From positions 5,304-50,527 of the forward strand of contig MEWJ01000055.1 in assembly GCA_001773385.1 (NCBI GenBank): a DNA stretch of 45,224 nt, written 5' to 3'. The stretch comes from a candidate division WWE3 bacterium RIFOXYD1_FULL_43_17 (lineage in GTDB: Bacteria > Patescibacteriota > WWE3 > UBA101185 > UBA10185). The position numbers were made by a program, and so were the translations under genes. This document shows positions 32,076-39,082 of this stretch, piece by piece (positions within the stretch are counted from its first letter, which is position 1; each line of letters begins with the position of its first letter). The notes below the pieces were generated by a model that saw only the letters and a list, made by a program, of their open reading frames with translations, did no database searches and was not told the origin of the DNA.

Positions 32076-32399
32076 TTAAAGTGCCGGTTGTGCAGGTCCG
32101 TTTTCAACTGCCGGAGCTTCCTTTTTCCTCTTAGCAGAGATTAAAGCGAGATTACGTATATAAATCATAGCGTTAAGAACGGATGCTGTTGAAAACACAA
32201 TGTCTTTTCTATAAATAGAGTAGGCAAGTATCATGACTGTTCCGACCAGGCTGAGGTACCAAAATCCGATGGGAATAACGCTTTCCTTCTTTTTTTCAGA
32301 CACATACCACTGGTAAGCGAATCTCAGGAAAAACACGAACTGCGCAGCGAAACCGAAAATTATCCATGGATCGAGAAAGCTTATTATTTTTTGAATCAT
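32076..32399 (-). CDS. Lipid A biosynthesis N-terminal domain (LAB_N) protein
   Basis: The 107-residue membrane protein matches the LAB_N family (the extra N-terminal part of some LpxB proteins): WIIFGFAAQFVFFLRFAYQW, SEKKKESVIPIGFWYLSLVG and YRKDIVFSTASVLNAMIYIRN. Three helices resemble a SemiSWEET unit. Stand-alone copies often occur with GT-C glycosyltransferases, so it may help handle lipid-linked sugars rather than lipid A, for which no genes are seen. TATCAT lies 7 nt before the ATG. Confidence 0.85.
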   Translation of the reverse strand: MIQKIISFLDPWIIFGFAAQFVFFLRFAYQWYVSEKKKESVIPIGFWYLSLVGTVMILAYSIYRKDIVFSTASVLNAMIYIRNLALISAKRKKEAPAVENGPAQPAL

Positions 32400-32412
32400 A
32401 TTAATGATGATA
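32400..32412 (-). promoter_or_regulatory. -10 box TATCAT, 7 nt before ATG
   Basis: TATCAT (32412-32407, minus strand) precedes the LAB_N ATG at 32399. It shares the 83-nt divergent gap with a plus-strand TATAGT (32444-32449) that would serve the gene at 32483. Confidence 0.5.
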
Positions 32413-32482
32413 TCACAAGCCTGGCTTTACTTTTCTACTAACTTATAGTACGCTACACACAAAACCCACAAAGGAGAGAGAA

Positions 32483-32887
32483 ATGACTGAGGATGGAAAT
32501 AATCTGAAAAAAGGCAAAATTTTGGGAAAGTACGTAGGTCCCTTTGATCATTTTGGCGATTTTGAAATGATTTTGGAACTTACCGAACTAAAAAACATCA
32601 GGAACGACGGTCAGAATAAGGTAATCGCGGATGTCGTTGTCGTAGAAATTCCTGAGGGCACTCTTTTCATTCATCGTACCCGGACAATTCGCTGGGTTGA
32701 AGAAAAGAACGGATTCCCGGTGGACGTAGAACTCGTACCTGCTTTCTACAATTCAAAAAGAGCCTGGTATTTGCTCGAAGTGTACCAAGACGAAAATTGG
32801 GAAAGCAAACGTCCCGAAGAATGGTTCGACGACGAAAAAATCCTAACTTACGAGCAGGGGCTGCAACTACACGAAGCTCATATTTAG
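32483..32887 (+). CDS. Cytoplasmic protein of unknown function
   Basis: The 134-residue soluble protein is acidic and rich in aromatic residues. Its beginning is beta-like (KGKILGKYVGPFDHFGDFEM, KVIADVVVVEIPEGTLFIHR), and its end is helical (RPEEWFDDEKILTYEQGLQL). No known domain is recognised. AAGGAGAG about 6 nt before the ATG sets the start. It is a single-gene unit closed by a strong terminator. Confidence 0.68.
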   Translation: MTEDGNNLKKGKILGKYVGPFDHFGDFEMILELTELKNIRNDGQNKVIADVVVVEIPEGTLFIHRTRTIRWVEEKNGFPVDVELVPAFYNSKRAWYLLEVYQDENWESKRPEEWFDDEKILTYEQGLQLHEAHI

Positions 32888-32891
32888 GGCC

Positions 32892-32936
32892 AAAGGCTGG
32901 ATTAGGTAACAATACTGATCCGGCCTTTCTTTTTTT
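32892..32936 (+). terminator. Rho-independent terminator
   Basis: AAAGGCTGGATTAG (32892-32905) pairs with CTGATCCGGCCTTT (32915-32928) through 14 bp with two G-U pairs, around a 9-nt loop, followed by a run of T. It ends the unknown gene at 32483-32887 and insulates the tRNA promoter. Confidence 0.88.
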
Positions 32937-32987
32937 CTAACAATATTTTAATAAACTCCCTGAAAGACACACAATCAACGATAATTG

Positions 32988-33016
32988 TTGAGTTTTGGGC
33001 TATTTGATAGTATAAA
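32988..33016 (+). promoter_or_regulatory. Promoter TTGAGT-17-TATAAA of tRNA pair
   Basis: TTGAGT (32988-32993) and TATAAA (33011-33016) have the ideal 17-nt spacing and lie 14 nt before tRNA-Arg. This is the best conventional promoter in the window and probably drives both tRNAs. Confidence 0.75.
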
Positions 33017-33030
33017 TACAATGTTGCTAT

Positions 33031-33106
33031 GCCCTCGTAGCTCAAAGGATAGAGCAATTCCCTTCTAAGGAAGAGGTTGGGGGTTCGACTCCCTCCGGGG
33101 GCGCCA
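33031..33106 (+). tRNA. tRNA-Arg (anticodon TCT)
   Basis: Acceptor GCCCTCG pairs with CGGGGGC (one T-G pair), the anticodon loop is CTTCTAA (TCT, reading AGA), and the T arm is GGGGGTTCGACTCCCTC. Discriminator G and encoded CCA (33104-33106) follow. It is a U34 tRNA, so it is a candidate for wobble modification. Confidence 0.96.
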
Positions 33107-33128
33107 GATATTTAATGTGTAAGCCCAC

Positions 33129-33214
33129 GGGCGAGTGGTGGAATGGTATACACGAAAGACTTAAAATCTTTTGTCCGCAAGGATATAAGGGTTCGACTCC
33201 CTTCTCGCCCACCA
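33129..33214 (+). tRNA. tRNA-Leu (anticodon TAA)
   Basis: A class II tRNA with acceptor GGGCGAG/CTCGCCC, anticodon stem AAAGA/TCTTT with loop CTTAAAA (TAA, reading TTA), a long variable arm (TGTCCGCAAGGATA) and T arm AGGGTTCGACTCCCT. CCA is encoded at 33212-33214. It lies 22 nt after tRNA-Arg and borders the A+T-rich HEPN/nucleotidyltransferase pair. Confidence 0.95.
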
Positions 33215-33265
33215 GACTTTTTCCTTTAACTGCAGTCAATTCTTAATTTATATATTGTTTCGTGA

Positions 33266-33277
33266 TATGCTGCTCAT
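33266..33277 (+). promoter_or_regulatory. -10 box TATGCT, 6 nt before ATG
   Basis: TATGCT (33266-33271) and GCTCAT precede the ATG at 33278. Confidence 0.5.
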
Positions 33278-34027
33278 ATGGACAAAGATAAATTTATAAA
33301 TGACATAGTCTTTGAATGGATTAAGCTTGACCTCATGCATATGAAAAATGACATTCCGCCGCGCAAATATGAGCAAGGCAACATACATTTTCCACTCGTA
33401 CTATACACTCTATCCTGTATGGATTTTCTAGGAGCTTTCTTACACGACCGCCCGTTAGGACCAGGAACTAGTAGCATCGGTGATTATATTGGTGGATGTG
33501 GTTTCGATGCGGAAGAATATAACGCAAACCTTCTTAAACAATTGTACAGAAACAACCTTGCCCATAATTACTTTCCATATGGATCGATTACTAGAAACGG
33601 CTATAGCCGATTATTTTACAAAGGACCGCATTACGACATAAACCTAGATGCAGAGAAACTAGTAAATGACTTTCTCGAATCCCTGGCAACTTTTGCAACA
33701 AAACTAACTAATGATAGGTATGAAAAAAGAATGACTGAATACAAAAGCATTAGGGAAAACTTTTTGGAAGACCACAAAGATTTCATAGACAGTTTGGAAA
33801 AATACCCCAATGATGAGGAACTGCATGGTCCTAGTCTTGCTGCACCAGAGGATGAGAGCTCATACACAAGAACAGGTGAAAGCACATCCAATAGTACAAA
33901 CACTAGTGTAGACAAAAACTCAATAAGTGGTCCTCCCATAGGGGCCGGGGATAGTGGTGTAGATGGAAATTATATGCCGAAAAGCGGTCCTAGTGGTGCT
34001 AAAGGCCCCCTTAACATAACAAATTAA
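33278..34027 (+). CDS. HEPN-like protein with R-x4-H-x-Y motif
   Basis: The 249-residue protein has a helical N-terminal region (1-165) containing RNNLAHNY (Arg91 to Tyr98). This fits the HEPN ribonuclease motif R-x4-6-H and also the R-x4-H-x-Y form of HepT toxins, whose Tyr is modified by a partner nucleotidyltransferase. The surrounding LYRNNLAHNYFPYG matches uncharacterised HEPN-like proteins I recall. The last 80 residues are Ser, Gly, Asn and Thr rich and look disordered; HepT proteins are only about 130 residues. A GSx10DxD nucleotidyltransferase follows 135 nt downstream. Base use is more A+T-rich than neighbouring genes. RNA cleavage is inferred. Confidence 0.6.
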   Translation: MDKDKFINDIVFEWIKLDLMHMKNDIPPRKYEQGNIHFPLVLYTLSCMDFLGAFLHDRPLGPGTSSIGDYIGGCGFDAEEYNANLLKQLYRNNLAHNYFPYGSITRNGYSRLFYKGPHYDINLDAEKLVNDFLESLATFATKLTNDRYEKRMTEYKSIRENFLEDHKDFIDSLEKYPNDEELHGPSLAAPEDESSYTRTGESTSNSTNTSVDKNSISGPPIGAGDSGVDGNYMPKSGPSGAKGPLNITN

Positions 34028-34150
34028 CCTAACTGGTAGGTAAAAAAGTTCGCAACTTCATACACAATAGTCCACTACGGTTTTTGCTTGTTATATCAAC
34101 CTCATTTTTGAGTAACCCAGGAAGGGGTCGAACTTTCGCATATCTTAAAG

Positions 34151-34162
34151 TAAGATTACCTT
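34151..34162 (+). promoter_or_regulatory. -10 box TAAGAT, 6 nt before ATG
   Basis: TAAGAT (34151-34156) and TACCTT precede the ATG at 34163, so the nucleotidyltransferase can be transcribed apart from the HEPN-like gene. The rest of the 135-nt gap holds short TTCGCA-containing stretches but no clear terminator. Confidence 0.5.
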
Positions 34163-34984
34163 ATGAATATTGATCTTGCCAATCCTTCACAAAAGGACAT
34201 TATTGAGAAAACTAAAGATTTTTTGCAAAACGATTTCTTCGGCAAATTTCCCCAAATACAAAATATAGCTGCATTAATTATTGTAGGGTCCATAGCAAAT
34301 AACGACTACGATCAATACAGCGATGTGGATGTCAATGTCTTATTGCCGGAAGAGGTAGATAACAAACCTCTTATTGAATATAAAGAAGAGTTAAGAAAAG
34401 GAGGCTCCAAGATAGAATTAAGATTTGCTAGAAATTATGAGATATTGGAAAAATATTTAAACTGGAATGACGATTTTATTTTAGGCGAATATCAAAACAG
34501 TATAGTACTCCAAGACCCTACAAAAAGATTCACAGAATTAATTAAAAGGTTTGATTGGTATCCTTCAGATGTTTATCAAAACAAACTAGACTGGTTATTT
34601 CACGAGATAACATACACTATCTACCATGAATTAGAAAGTCTGCTAAAAAGAGCGGGCACTAATCAATTCTATGCTCTCGTTATTAAAAATAAACTAATTA
34701 GATATTTTCTCACTACAGTAAGGTTAGCTAACAAAAAATACCCTGTGCACGATAAACGTCTTTACACGACCACAGTTAAACAATGCCCCAATAACCTCGG
34801 ACTCTTAAAATATATAGATGTTTTAGTAACAACTGATGAGAGACAAAGGGTTATAGAAACAGCGGAAGAAGCTAGGTTGGTGCTAGAAAATTACTTAGTC
34901 TCATCGAATTTGCTTTCTAAACAGGATATAGAATATTGGTTAAAATATCAGACTAAGAACAAGAGTAAGATTCTTTTTGAGTAA
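34163..34984 (+). CDS. Nucleotidyltransferase, GS-x10-D-x-D type
   Basis: This polymerase-beta-like fold nucleotidyltransferase has VGSIANNDYDQYSDVDVNV: Gly42-Ser43, ten residues, Asp54-x-Asp56, with Glu85 in KIELRF as third metal ligand, so all catalytic residues are present. A mainly helical C-terminal domain (about 120-273) follows, like that of aminoglycoside-type or stand-alone nucleotidyltransferases, making it about twice the size of MntA antitoxins (about 100-140 residues). Beside the HEPN-like gene it suggests an adenylyl-transfer antitoxin; an antibiotic- or RNA-modifying role is the alternative. The region is A+T-rich, as in transferred genes. Confidence 0.72.
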   Translation: MNIDLANPSQKDIIEKTKDFLQNDFFGKFPQIQNIAALIIVGSIANNDYDQYSDVDVNVLLPEEVDNKPLIEYKEELRKGGSKIELRFARNYEILEKYLNWNDDFILGEYQNSIVLQDPTKRFTELIKRFDWYPSDVYQNKLDWLFHEITYTIYHELESLLKRAGTNQFYALVIKNKLIRYFLTTVRLANKKYPVHDKRLYTTTVKQCPNNLGLLKYIDVLVTTDERQRVIETAEEARLVLENYLVSSNLLSKQDIEYWLKYQTKNKSKILFE

Positions 34985-35049
34985 CCACTGCAGTTCGCAC
35001 ATCCTGACAGATGGCCCACCAAAAATTTTCAGCCAGAAATACCAAACTA

Positions 35050-35535
35050 CTAGTAGCGGTTATAACGCGGACCTTGTTTACCCAACACTTGCTGCTGATC
35101 CCCTGTATAAAACCTTCTCATCGGACCCCTTCTGGACCAGATTTCGTTCAGACCTAGTGAGTCAATAATTTTTGCCGACAACAACACTGCAATAAATAAG
35201 GTCAACACTATAACCAGAGGATTTCTTTTATAAGAAAAGTCGTACTTCTTAAGCATCACGACTCCCAAAATAAGAAATGCTAATGCTAGAAAAGGAATCC
35301 ACAAGGGAAAAGAATCGAACATCTGCATAAGACGCCCAGTTCCAGGACCCTGTTTTCTTATTAAAAATAAAGTTAGGTTTGTAAAAAATACTGAGCCGAT
35401 TATAAGACCAACTAATCCCACAAACGAGAGTATTGATCCCAATATAAAATACAGTCTGGGTTTCATTTTTACTTCGCCGGACATAACCTTATCCATTATT
35501 TTATTTTCCAGATTTATTTCGTTTTTGTTTGACAT
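35050..35535 (-). CDS. Membrane protein of ECF sigma operon (possible anti-sigma)
   Basis: The 161-residue protein has a short soluble N-terminus (1-25, NEINLENKIMDKVMSGEVKM), three or four hydrophobic segments (about 27-50, 78-95, 106-125) and a basic Gly/Arg/Gln tail. It starts 21 nt inside the end of the sigma factor gene with GAGG ahead of its ATG, so the two are coupled. That position is where anti-sigma factors are usually encoded, but no ZAS zinc motif is visible. The short N-terminal helix would have to bind sigma if it is one. Confidence 0.62.
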   Translation of the reverse strand: MSNKNEINLENKIMDKVMSGEVKMKPRLYFILGSILSFVGLVGLIIGSVFFTNLTLFLIRKQGPGTGRLMQMFDSFPLWIPFLALAFLILGVVMLKKYDFSYKRNPLVIVLTLFIAVLLSAKIIDSLGLNEIWSRRGPMRRFYTGDQQQVLGKQGPRYNRY

Positions 35536-36062
35536 ATTTTCCTCATTATAGCTTTCGCTCTGTTAATTCTCGTTGCTACAGTACCCATTGGCAATCTTAA
35601 AATATCTCCGATTTCTTCATATGACTTATCTTCTAAATAGAATAGCGATAAAGGTTCCCGGTAGATTAAGTCCATGTTCTCCAGGCACTCGCGGGTGTGC
35701 GCTGCAATCTCCTCTTTCATGTAAGAGTCTTCCACGTCTATACCGCTATCAAAGTCAATGCCGTCATCAAGCACAATATTTTTCTTGTGCTTGTCAATTA
35801 AATTCATAGCCTCGTTATGAACTATCCGGTAAATCCAGCTTGAAAACTTTTTTTTCATGTGGAACCCGTTTAAATTAATATAAGCCTTAATAAAACTTTC
35901 CTGAACCGCGTCACTTGCCTTGGCGTAATCATCAATTAAATATCGCGCGTATCTCATAAGTCTCGTTTGGTACCTCTGGATAATCTCGGCATATAACTCC
36001 TTGTTACCTTTACTAACAAGCTCTACGATTTCTTCGTCAGTTTTATTTTTATAATCATCCAT
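35514..36062 (-). CDS. ECF-type RNA polymerase sigma factor
   Basis: This 182-residue sigma-70 family protein has region 2 (LYAEIIQRYQTRLMRYARYL, DAVQESFIKAYINLNGF, FSSWIYRIVHNEAMNLIDKH) and region 4 (YREPLSLFYLEDKSYEEIGD with the helix-turn-helix RLPMGTVATRINRAK), without regions 1 and 3. It directs polymerase to a small stress or envelope regulon. GAGGA just before the ATG sets the start. A hairpin separates it from the upstream secreted-protein gene, and the downstream membrane protein may hold it inactive. Confidence 0.9.
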   Translation of the reverse strand: MDDYKNKTDEEIVELVSKGNKELYAEIIQRYQTRLMRYARYLIDDYAKASDAVQESFIKAYINLNGFHMKKKFSSWIYRIVHNEAMNLIDKHKKNIVLDDGIDFDSGIDVEDSYMKEEIAAHTRECLENMDLIYREPLSLFYLEDKSYEEIGDILRLPMGTVATRINRAKAIMRKICQTKTK

Positions 36063-36086
36063 AGTATCCTCATTATTTTACATTAC

Positions 36087-36110
36087 GCCCCGGTGTTAGT
36101 ACCCGGGGGC
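36087..36110 (-). promoter_or_regulatory. GC-rich intercistronic hairpin
   Basis: GCCCCGG (36087-36093) can pair with the CCCGGGGGC stretch (36102-36110) with a small bulge, around an 8-9-nt loop. No T run follows on the minus strand, so it is more likely a processing or partial attenuation signal than a full terminator. It would lower sigma expression relative to the first gene. Confidence 0.5.
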
Positions 36111-36128
36111 GCATAGTCAGCTGCTAAC

Positions 36129-36506
36129 TTAACGATTCATATTTCTGCCGTAACCTCTTCCCGTTCCCTGTCCGGATCCATTCTGAAGACCTAAACCTAG
36201 TTCTTCTCTTATCGTTTGTGCCTCTTCAACCTTACCTTCCAATGCAAGCTTGTGAGCTTCTGCAAAACGGGCGAAGTTTTGTTCATTTATCACTTGTGTG
36301 ACTCTGCCTTTACCCTGCATCAACTCTTTCCAAGCATTGTAATCATTATTTTCGAAGGCTTGAGTCATAGCATCGTGCCTTTCCTCGGAGTAATTTGGAC
36401 CTTGTACCGTAGGGTCTCCTCTATAGGCAAGTGCCTTTTCTGAGAGTAAAAAGAATCCGCTTAAAGCTATTACTGCTGTACCTAACATTATTATTTTTTT
36501 GTTCAC
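36129..36506 (-). CDS. Small secreted protein heading ECF sigma operon
   Basis: The 125-residue protein has a signal peptide (1-27, cleavage near KALA-Y), then a helical domain with MTQAFENNDYNAWKELMQGK, GRVTQVINEQNFARFAEAHK and KVEEAQTIREELGL, and a Gly/Arg/Asn-rich tail. The helical pattern and place beside a sigma factor recall Spy/CpxP-type periplasmic sensors, but the LTxxQ motif is missing. I know similar proteins as uncharacterised Patescibacteria proteins. GTG is the start, with a strong Shine-Dalgarno site. Confidence 0.65.
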   Translation of the reverse strand: MNKKIIMLGTAVIALSGFFLLSEKALAYRGDPTVQGPNYSEERHDAMTQAFENNDYNAWKELMQGKGRVTQVINEQNFARFAEAHKLALEGKVEEAQTIREELGLGLQNGSGQGTGRGYGRNMNR

Positions 36507-36520
36507 GATTTATCACCTCC
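36507..36520 (-). promoter_or_regulatory. Strong Shine-Dalgarno GGGAGGTGAT
   Basis: On the minus strand GGGAGGTGAT precedes the GTG at 36506 by about 6 nt. It implies high translation of the secreted protein relative to the sigma factor. Confidence 0.75.
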
Positions 36521-36536
36521 CTAAAATTAACTTTAT

Positions 36537-36546
36537 ATACATGTAT
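36537..36546. promoter_or_regulatory. 10-bp palindrome ATACATGTAT
   Basis: A perfect palindrome lies about 30 nt upstream of the sigma operon's first start codon, embedded in A+T-rich sequence that could be the -10 region. It may be an operator or part of the ECF promoter; no other copy was noticed in the window. Confidence 0.35.
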
Positions 36547-36645
36547 TACAGGTGGGGGAGTGATTTTCTTTCATTAGTTAGATACATTGGTAGGTCGCCG
36601 CCTTTCTTCTATAAAACCCCACTTTAGAATTTCCCACTTTACAAC

Positions 36646-36657
36646 TACAATATAAAC
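36646..36657 (+). promoter_or_regulatory. -10 box TACAAT, 6 nt before ATG
   Basis: TACAAT (36646-36651) and ATAAAC precede the ATG at 36658. The same ATAAAC spacer occurs before the GH1 gene at 11138. Confidence 0.6.
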
Positions 36658-38292
36658 ATGAGTCCGAATATCGAGGGTTTACCATTCGCCGAAGAACCTG
36701 GTGAAATACTGGGAAGAGGATATCAGTCAATTGTAAAAGAACTGGGGCCCGATTGGGTAATTAAAGAGTTTAATCCTTACACACCTGACGGAGAGCCCAA
36801 ACGTGCAAGCACCTATAAACACAACCAAGAGGAATCAAATATCCGTGAGTTACAGGAATCACAAAGAATATTACAACAGGATTCTTTATACGGAAAAAGC
36901 TTAATACCTGTTGAGTGGGTACTTGGACAGGACGACGAAGGTAATAAAAAATATTTCATGATTCAAAAAAGATTTGAAGGTGAAACTTTGAAAAAATCGT
37001 TGGAGTCGGAAGATAAGGACTTAAAATATGAAACCAGGTTCGCCAATTTTTTTAATGAGCACCCAAAACTAAGAACCGAAATGATGAGGTTAATGTGGGG
37101 CACTAAAAAAACTTTCGTGGAGACCGGTGTTTTTTCAGATTTTCACCCGGACAACATAGCCATTACTAAAGATGAAAACGGAAACGAGACGTTAAAGGTT
37201 TTTGACGTGCCTAATATCGTGAGGACGCGCAAACTGCTTTACCTGGACCCCGAAGCTTCCGTTGAAACTCAAATATCCATACTTAATAGTACGGAAAAAC
37301 ACGCCGTCAGACTTGAGAAGTACGAAAAATGGCTAGGGGTAACGGAGGAAGAGAAAAGCTCGCTTAATCACGAATATAAGTTAGAAAATACAGTTTACGA
37401 AAAAGCACTTTCAAAAATACTAACAATAGGAGAACAAAACGAACAAGAAAAAGACCTTCCATCCAAAGTACTTACGTGCATTAGTGGCACATACCCATTC
37501 CTCAACCAAGCTGAGTACGATGAATATATGGAAAACGTATCAAGAATCGAACCTAAAAACCCGCTGCACGAAATATCACTGCTAATTAGGTTATTAAATA
37601 ATCCGCACGCGTCTCTGGATAGGTCTAACACGAGAAATAAAAGCGACGAATACGAAGCTAGACCTGAGAGACAACCTTCAGGTGAATTAATCGATGGTGT
37701 CCTTTACCTAAATATACCTACTTTTTCCGGTTCAAAACTAGAGAGCTTGGAAAATGCGTTTCTACCTTATAAAGACGTCAGTGAGGGAATGATAATAGAT
37801 CTAAGAGAAAACAGGGGTGGGAGCGCGCTGAACCCAATACTTTTTGCCGAAAAATATTTTATAAAGGAGGGGGAACATTATGAAGGTACAACTGTAAGAA
37901 TCGCGCCGGAAGGCAGGCTAAGATACACCGATATGTACGCCAGAGCGGAAAAACAGGTTCCTTATGATAAACCTATCGTAATATTAGTATCCGGTAAAAC
38001 TTTTAGTGCGGCAGAAAGATTTACAGCTACAATGAAGGCCGGGACAGATTGCGTCCTAATCGGTACTGATACTGAGGGGGGAAGTGCGGGGCCTATAAAA
38101 TACGAGTTTGAATATAACAACAACAACTACATAGTGAACATACCTGTATGGAGATTTTTTCTAAAGGGAGAGGAAAAGCCCCTCGAGGAAACTAAAATTA
38201 AACCGGACATTCCGTACGAGAAAAGTGACATGGTTGATTTCGCTGTAAACTATATTAAAAACTCAAAAAGACAGGGTACCAAAAGTTCCTGA
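36658..38292 (+). CDS. Fusion of kinase-like domain and S41 peptidase domain
   Basis: The 544-residue protein has no signal peptide or helix, so it is cytoplasmic. The N-terminal half (about 10-240) looks like an aminoglycoside/RIO-type kinase: Gly loop GRGYQSIV (19-26), Lys36 in VIKEF, the catalytic loop FSDFHPDN (Asp161, Asn166) and metal Asp183 in KVFDVPN. The C-terminal half (about 300-530) reads as an S41 (tail-specific) peptidase: NNPHASL (His near 316), GVLYLNIPTFSG, GMIIDLRENRGGS, SGKTFSAAER (Ser near 449) and KPDIPY. The TFGKG Lys of Ctp proteases is replaced by GG, so a Ser-His type is expected. No PDZ domain is seen. The fusion is unusual; function unknown. Confidence 0.7.
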   Translation: MSPNIEGLPFAEEPGEILGRGYQSIVKELGPDWVIKEFNPYTPDGEPKRASTYKHNQEESNIRELQESQRILQQDSLYGKSLIPVEWVLGQDDEGNKKYFMIQKRFEGETLKKSLESEDKDLKYETRFANFFNEHPKLRTEMMRLMWGTKKTFVETGVFSDFHPDNIAITKDENGNETLKVFDVPNIVRTRKLLYLDPEASVETQISILNSTEKHAVRLEKYEKWLGVTEEEKSSLNHEYKLENTVYEKALSKILTIGEQNEQEKDLPSKVLTCISGTYPFLNQAEYDEYMENVSRIEPKNPLHEISLLIRLLNNPHASLDRSNTRNKSDEYEARPERQPSGELIDGVLYLNIPTFSGSKLESLENAFLPYKDVSEGMIIDLRENRGGSALNPILFAEKYFIKEGEHYEGTTVRIAPEGRLRYTDMYARAEKQVPYDKPIVILVSGKTFSAAERFTATMKAGTDCVLIGTDTEGGSAGPIKYEFEYNNNNYIVNIPVWRFFLKGEEKPLEETKIKPDIPYEKSDMVDFAVNYIKNSKRQGTKSS

Positions 38293-38321
38293 GACTTCTA
38301 CTTAGTTAACTTCTCAACTGG

Positions 38322-38333
38322 TACAATACAACC
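38322..38333 (+). promoter_or_regulatory. -10 box TACAAT, 6 nt before ATG
   Basis: TACAAT (38322-38327) and ACAACC precede the ATG at 38334. Confidence 0.6.
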
Positions 38334-39041
38334 ATGCAAGTCAGAATCAACAAATACCTCGCACTCTGTGGACTAGCCTCCCGCAGAAAAAGTGACGAAA
38401 TACTCGCAAGTGGGGGAGTGCGCATAAACGGCAGACCCGCAAAAATTGGCGATACTGTCGACCCCGATAAAGACACCATTACTTACAAAGGCGAACAACT
38501 TTTACCTGAAAACAGGTACGAATACTACATAGTTAACAAACCGATGGGCGTCATTTCAACCGCCAAAGATGAATTTGGACGGAAAAATGTTGTGAGCATG
38601 GTCAACTCGGAACAGAGATTATTTCCTATCGGAAGATTAGATCAGGACAGCACGGGACTAATAATATTAACAAACGACGGAGATCTCGCACTCAAACTCA
38701 CGCACCCCCGTTATCATTTACCCAAAGTGTATGAAGTCACAACCGAAGAACCTGTTTCTGATGAGCAACTCGAAAAATTAGCCAAAGGTGTGGCTGTCTA
38801 TGATAAAAAAACCTTGCCTGCCGAAACCGAGCGTATAGGTTATGACTCATTCAGAATTACACTTTTTCAGGGAATGAAAAGACAGATCCGTGAAATGTGT
38901 AAGGACGTAGGACTTACCGTAAAAATGCTGAACCGCATATCCATCGGACCGATTGAGTTGGGCAATTTGAGAGTCGGCAAATCCCGCATGTTAACCCAGG
39001 AAGAAGTTTGGCAGCTTAAATCCGAAGAGTTCTCCGCTTAA
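38334..39041 (+). CDS. RsuA/RluB-family rRNA pseudouridine synthase
   Basis: This enzyme isomerises a uridine in 16S or 23S rRNA to pseudouridine. An N-terminal S4 RNA-binding domain (INKYLALCGLASRRKSDEIL and VRINGRPAKIGDTVD) is followed by the catalytic domain with YIVNKPMGVIST, the active-site GRLDQDSTGLIILTNDGD, and KVYEV. The ending GMKRQIREMCKDVGLTVKML is typical of the RsuA/RluB/E/F group. At 235 residues it is full length; RluB-type 23S rRNA activity is most likely but not certain. Confidence 0.92.
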   Translation: MQVRINKYLALCGLASRRKSDEILASGGVRINGRPAKIGDTVDPDKDTITYKGEQLLPENRYEYYIVNKPMGVISTAKDEFGRKNVVSMVNSEQRLFPIGRLDQDSTGLIILTNDGDLALKLTHPRYHLPKVYEVTTEEPVSDEQLEKLAKGVAVYDKKTLPAETERIGYDSFRITLFQGMKRQIREMCKDVGLTVKMLNRISIGPIELGNLRVGKSRMLTQEEVWQLKSEEFSA

Positions 39042-39070
39042 GCGCATTAGCCAAATTGCCCCTTATTTTA

Positions 39071-39082
39071 TATACTCACCCC
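39071..39082 (+). promoter_or_regulatory. -10 box TATACT, 6 nt before ATG
   Basis: TATACT (39071-39076) and CACCCC precede the ATG at 39083. The frame is open to 39056, but those codons span the promoter. Confidence 0.65.

Noticed and set aside
33042-33239. Minus-strand open frame of 65 codons across the tRNA genes
   Set aside because: It is antisense to both tRNA-Arg and tRNA-Leu; the GVEPLYPCG and GVEPPTSS stretches are the familiar artefact of translating tRNA T arms backward.
34120-34145. Sequence resembling a tRNA T arm (GGGGTCGAAC) as a possible attachment-site remnant downstream of tRNA-Leu
   Set aside because: It does not match the 3' end of tRNA-Leu or tRNA-Arg beyond a few bases, no integrase is present, and no direct repeat flanks the pair.
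34977-35168. Plus-strand frame of 63 codons after the nucleotidyltransferase gene
   Set aside because: It overlaps the end of the membrane-protein gene of the sigma operon on the other strand, lacks a start signal and has no protein-like character.
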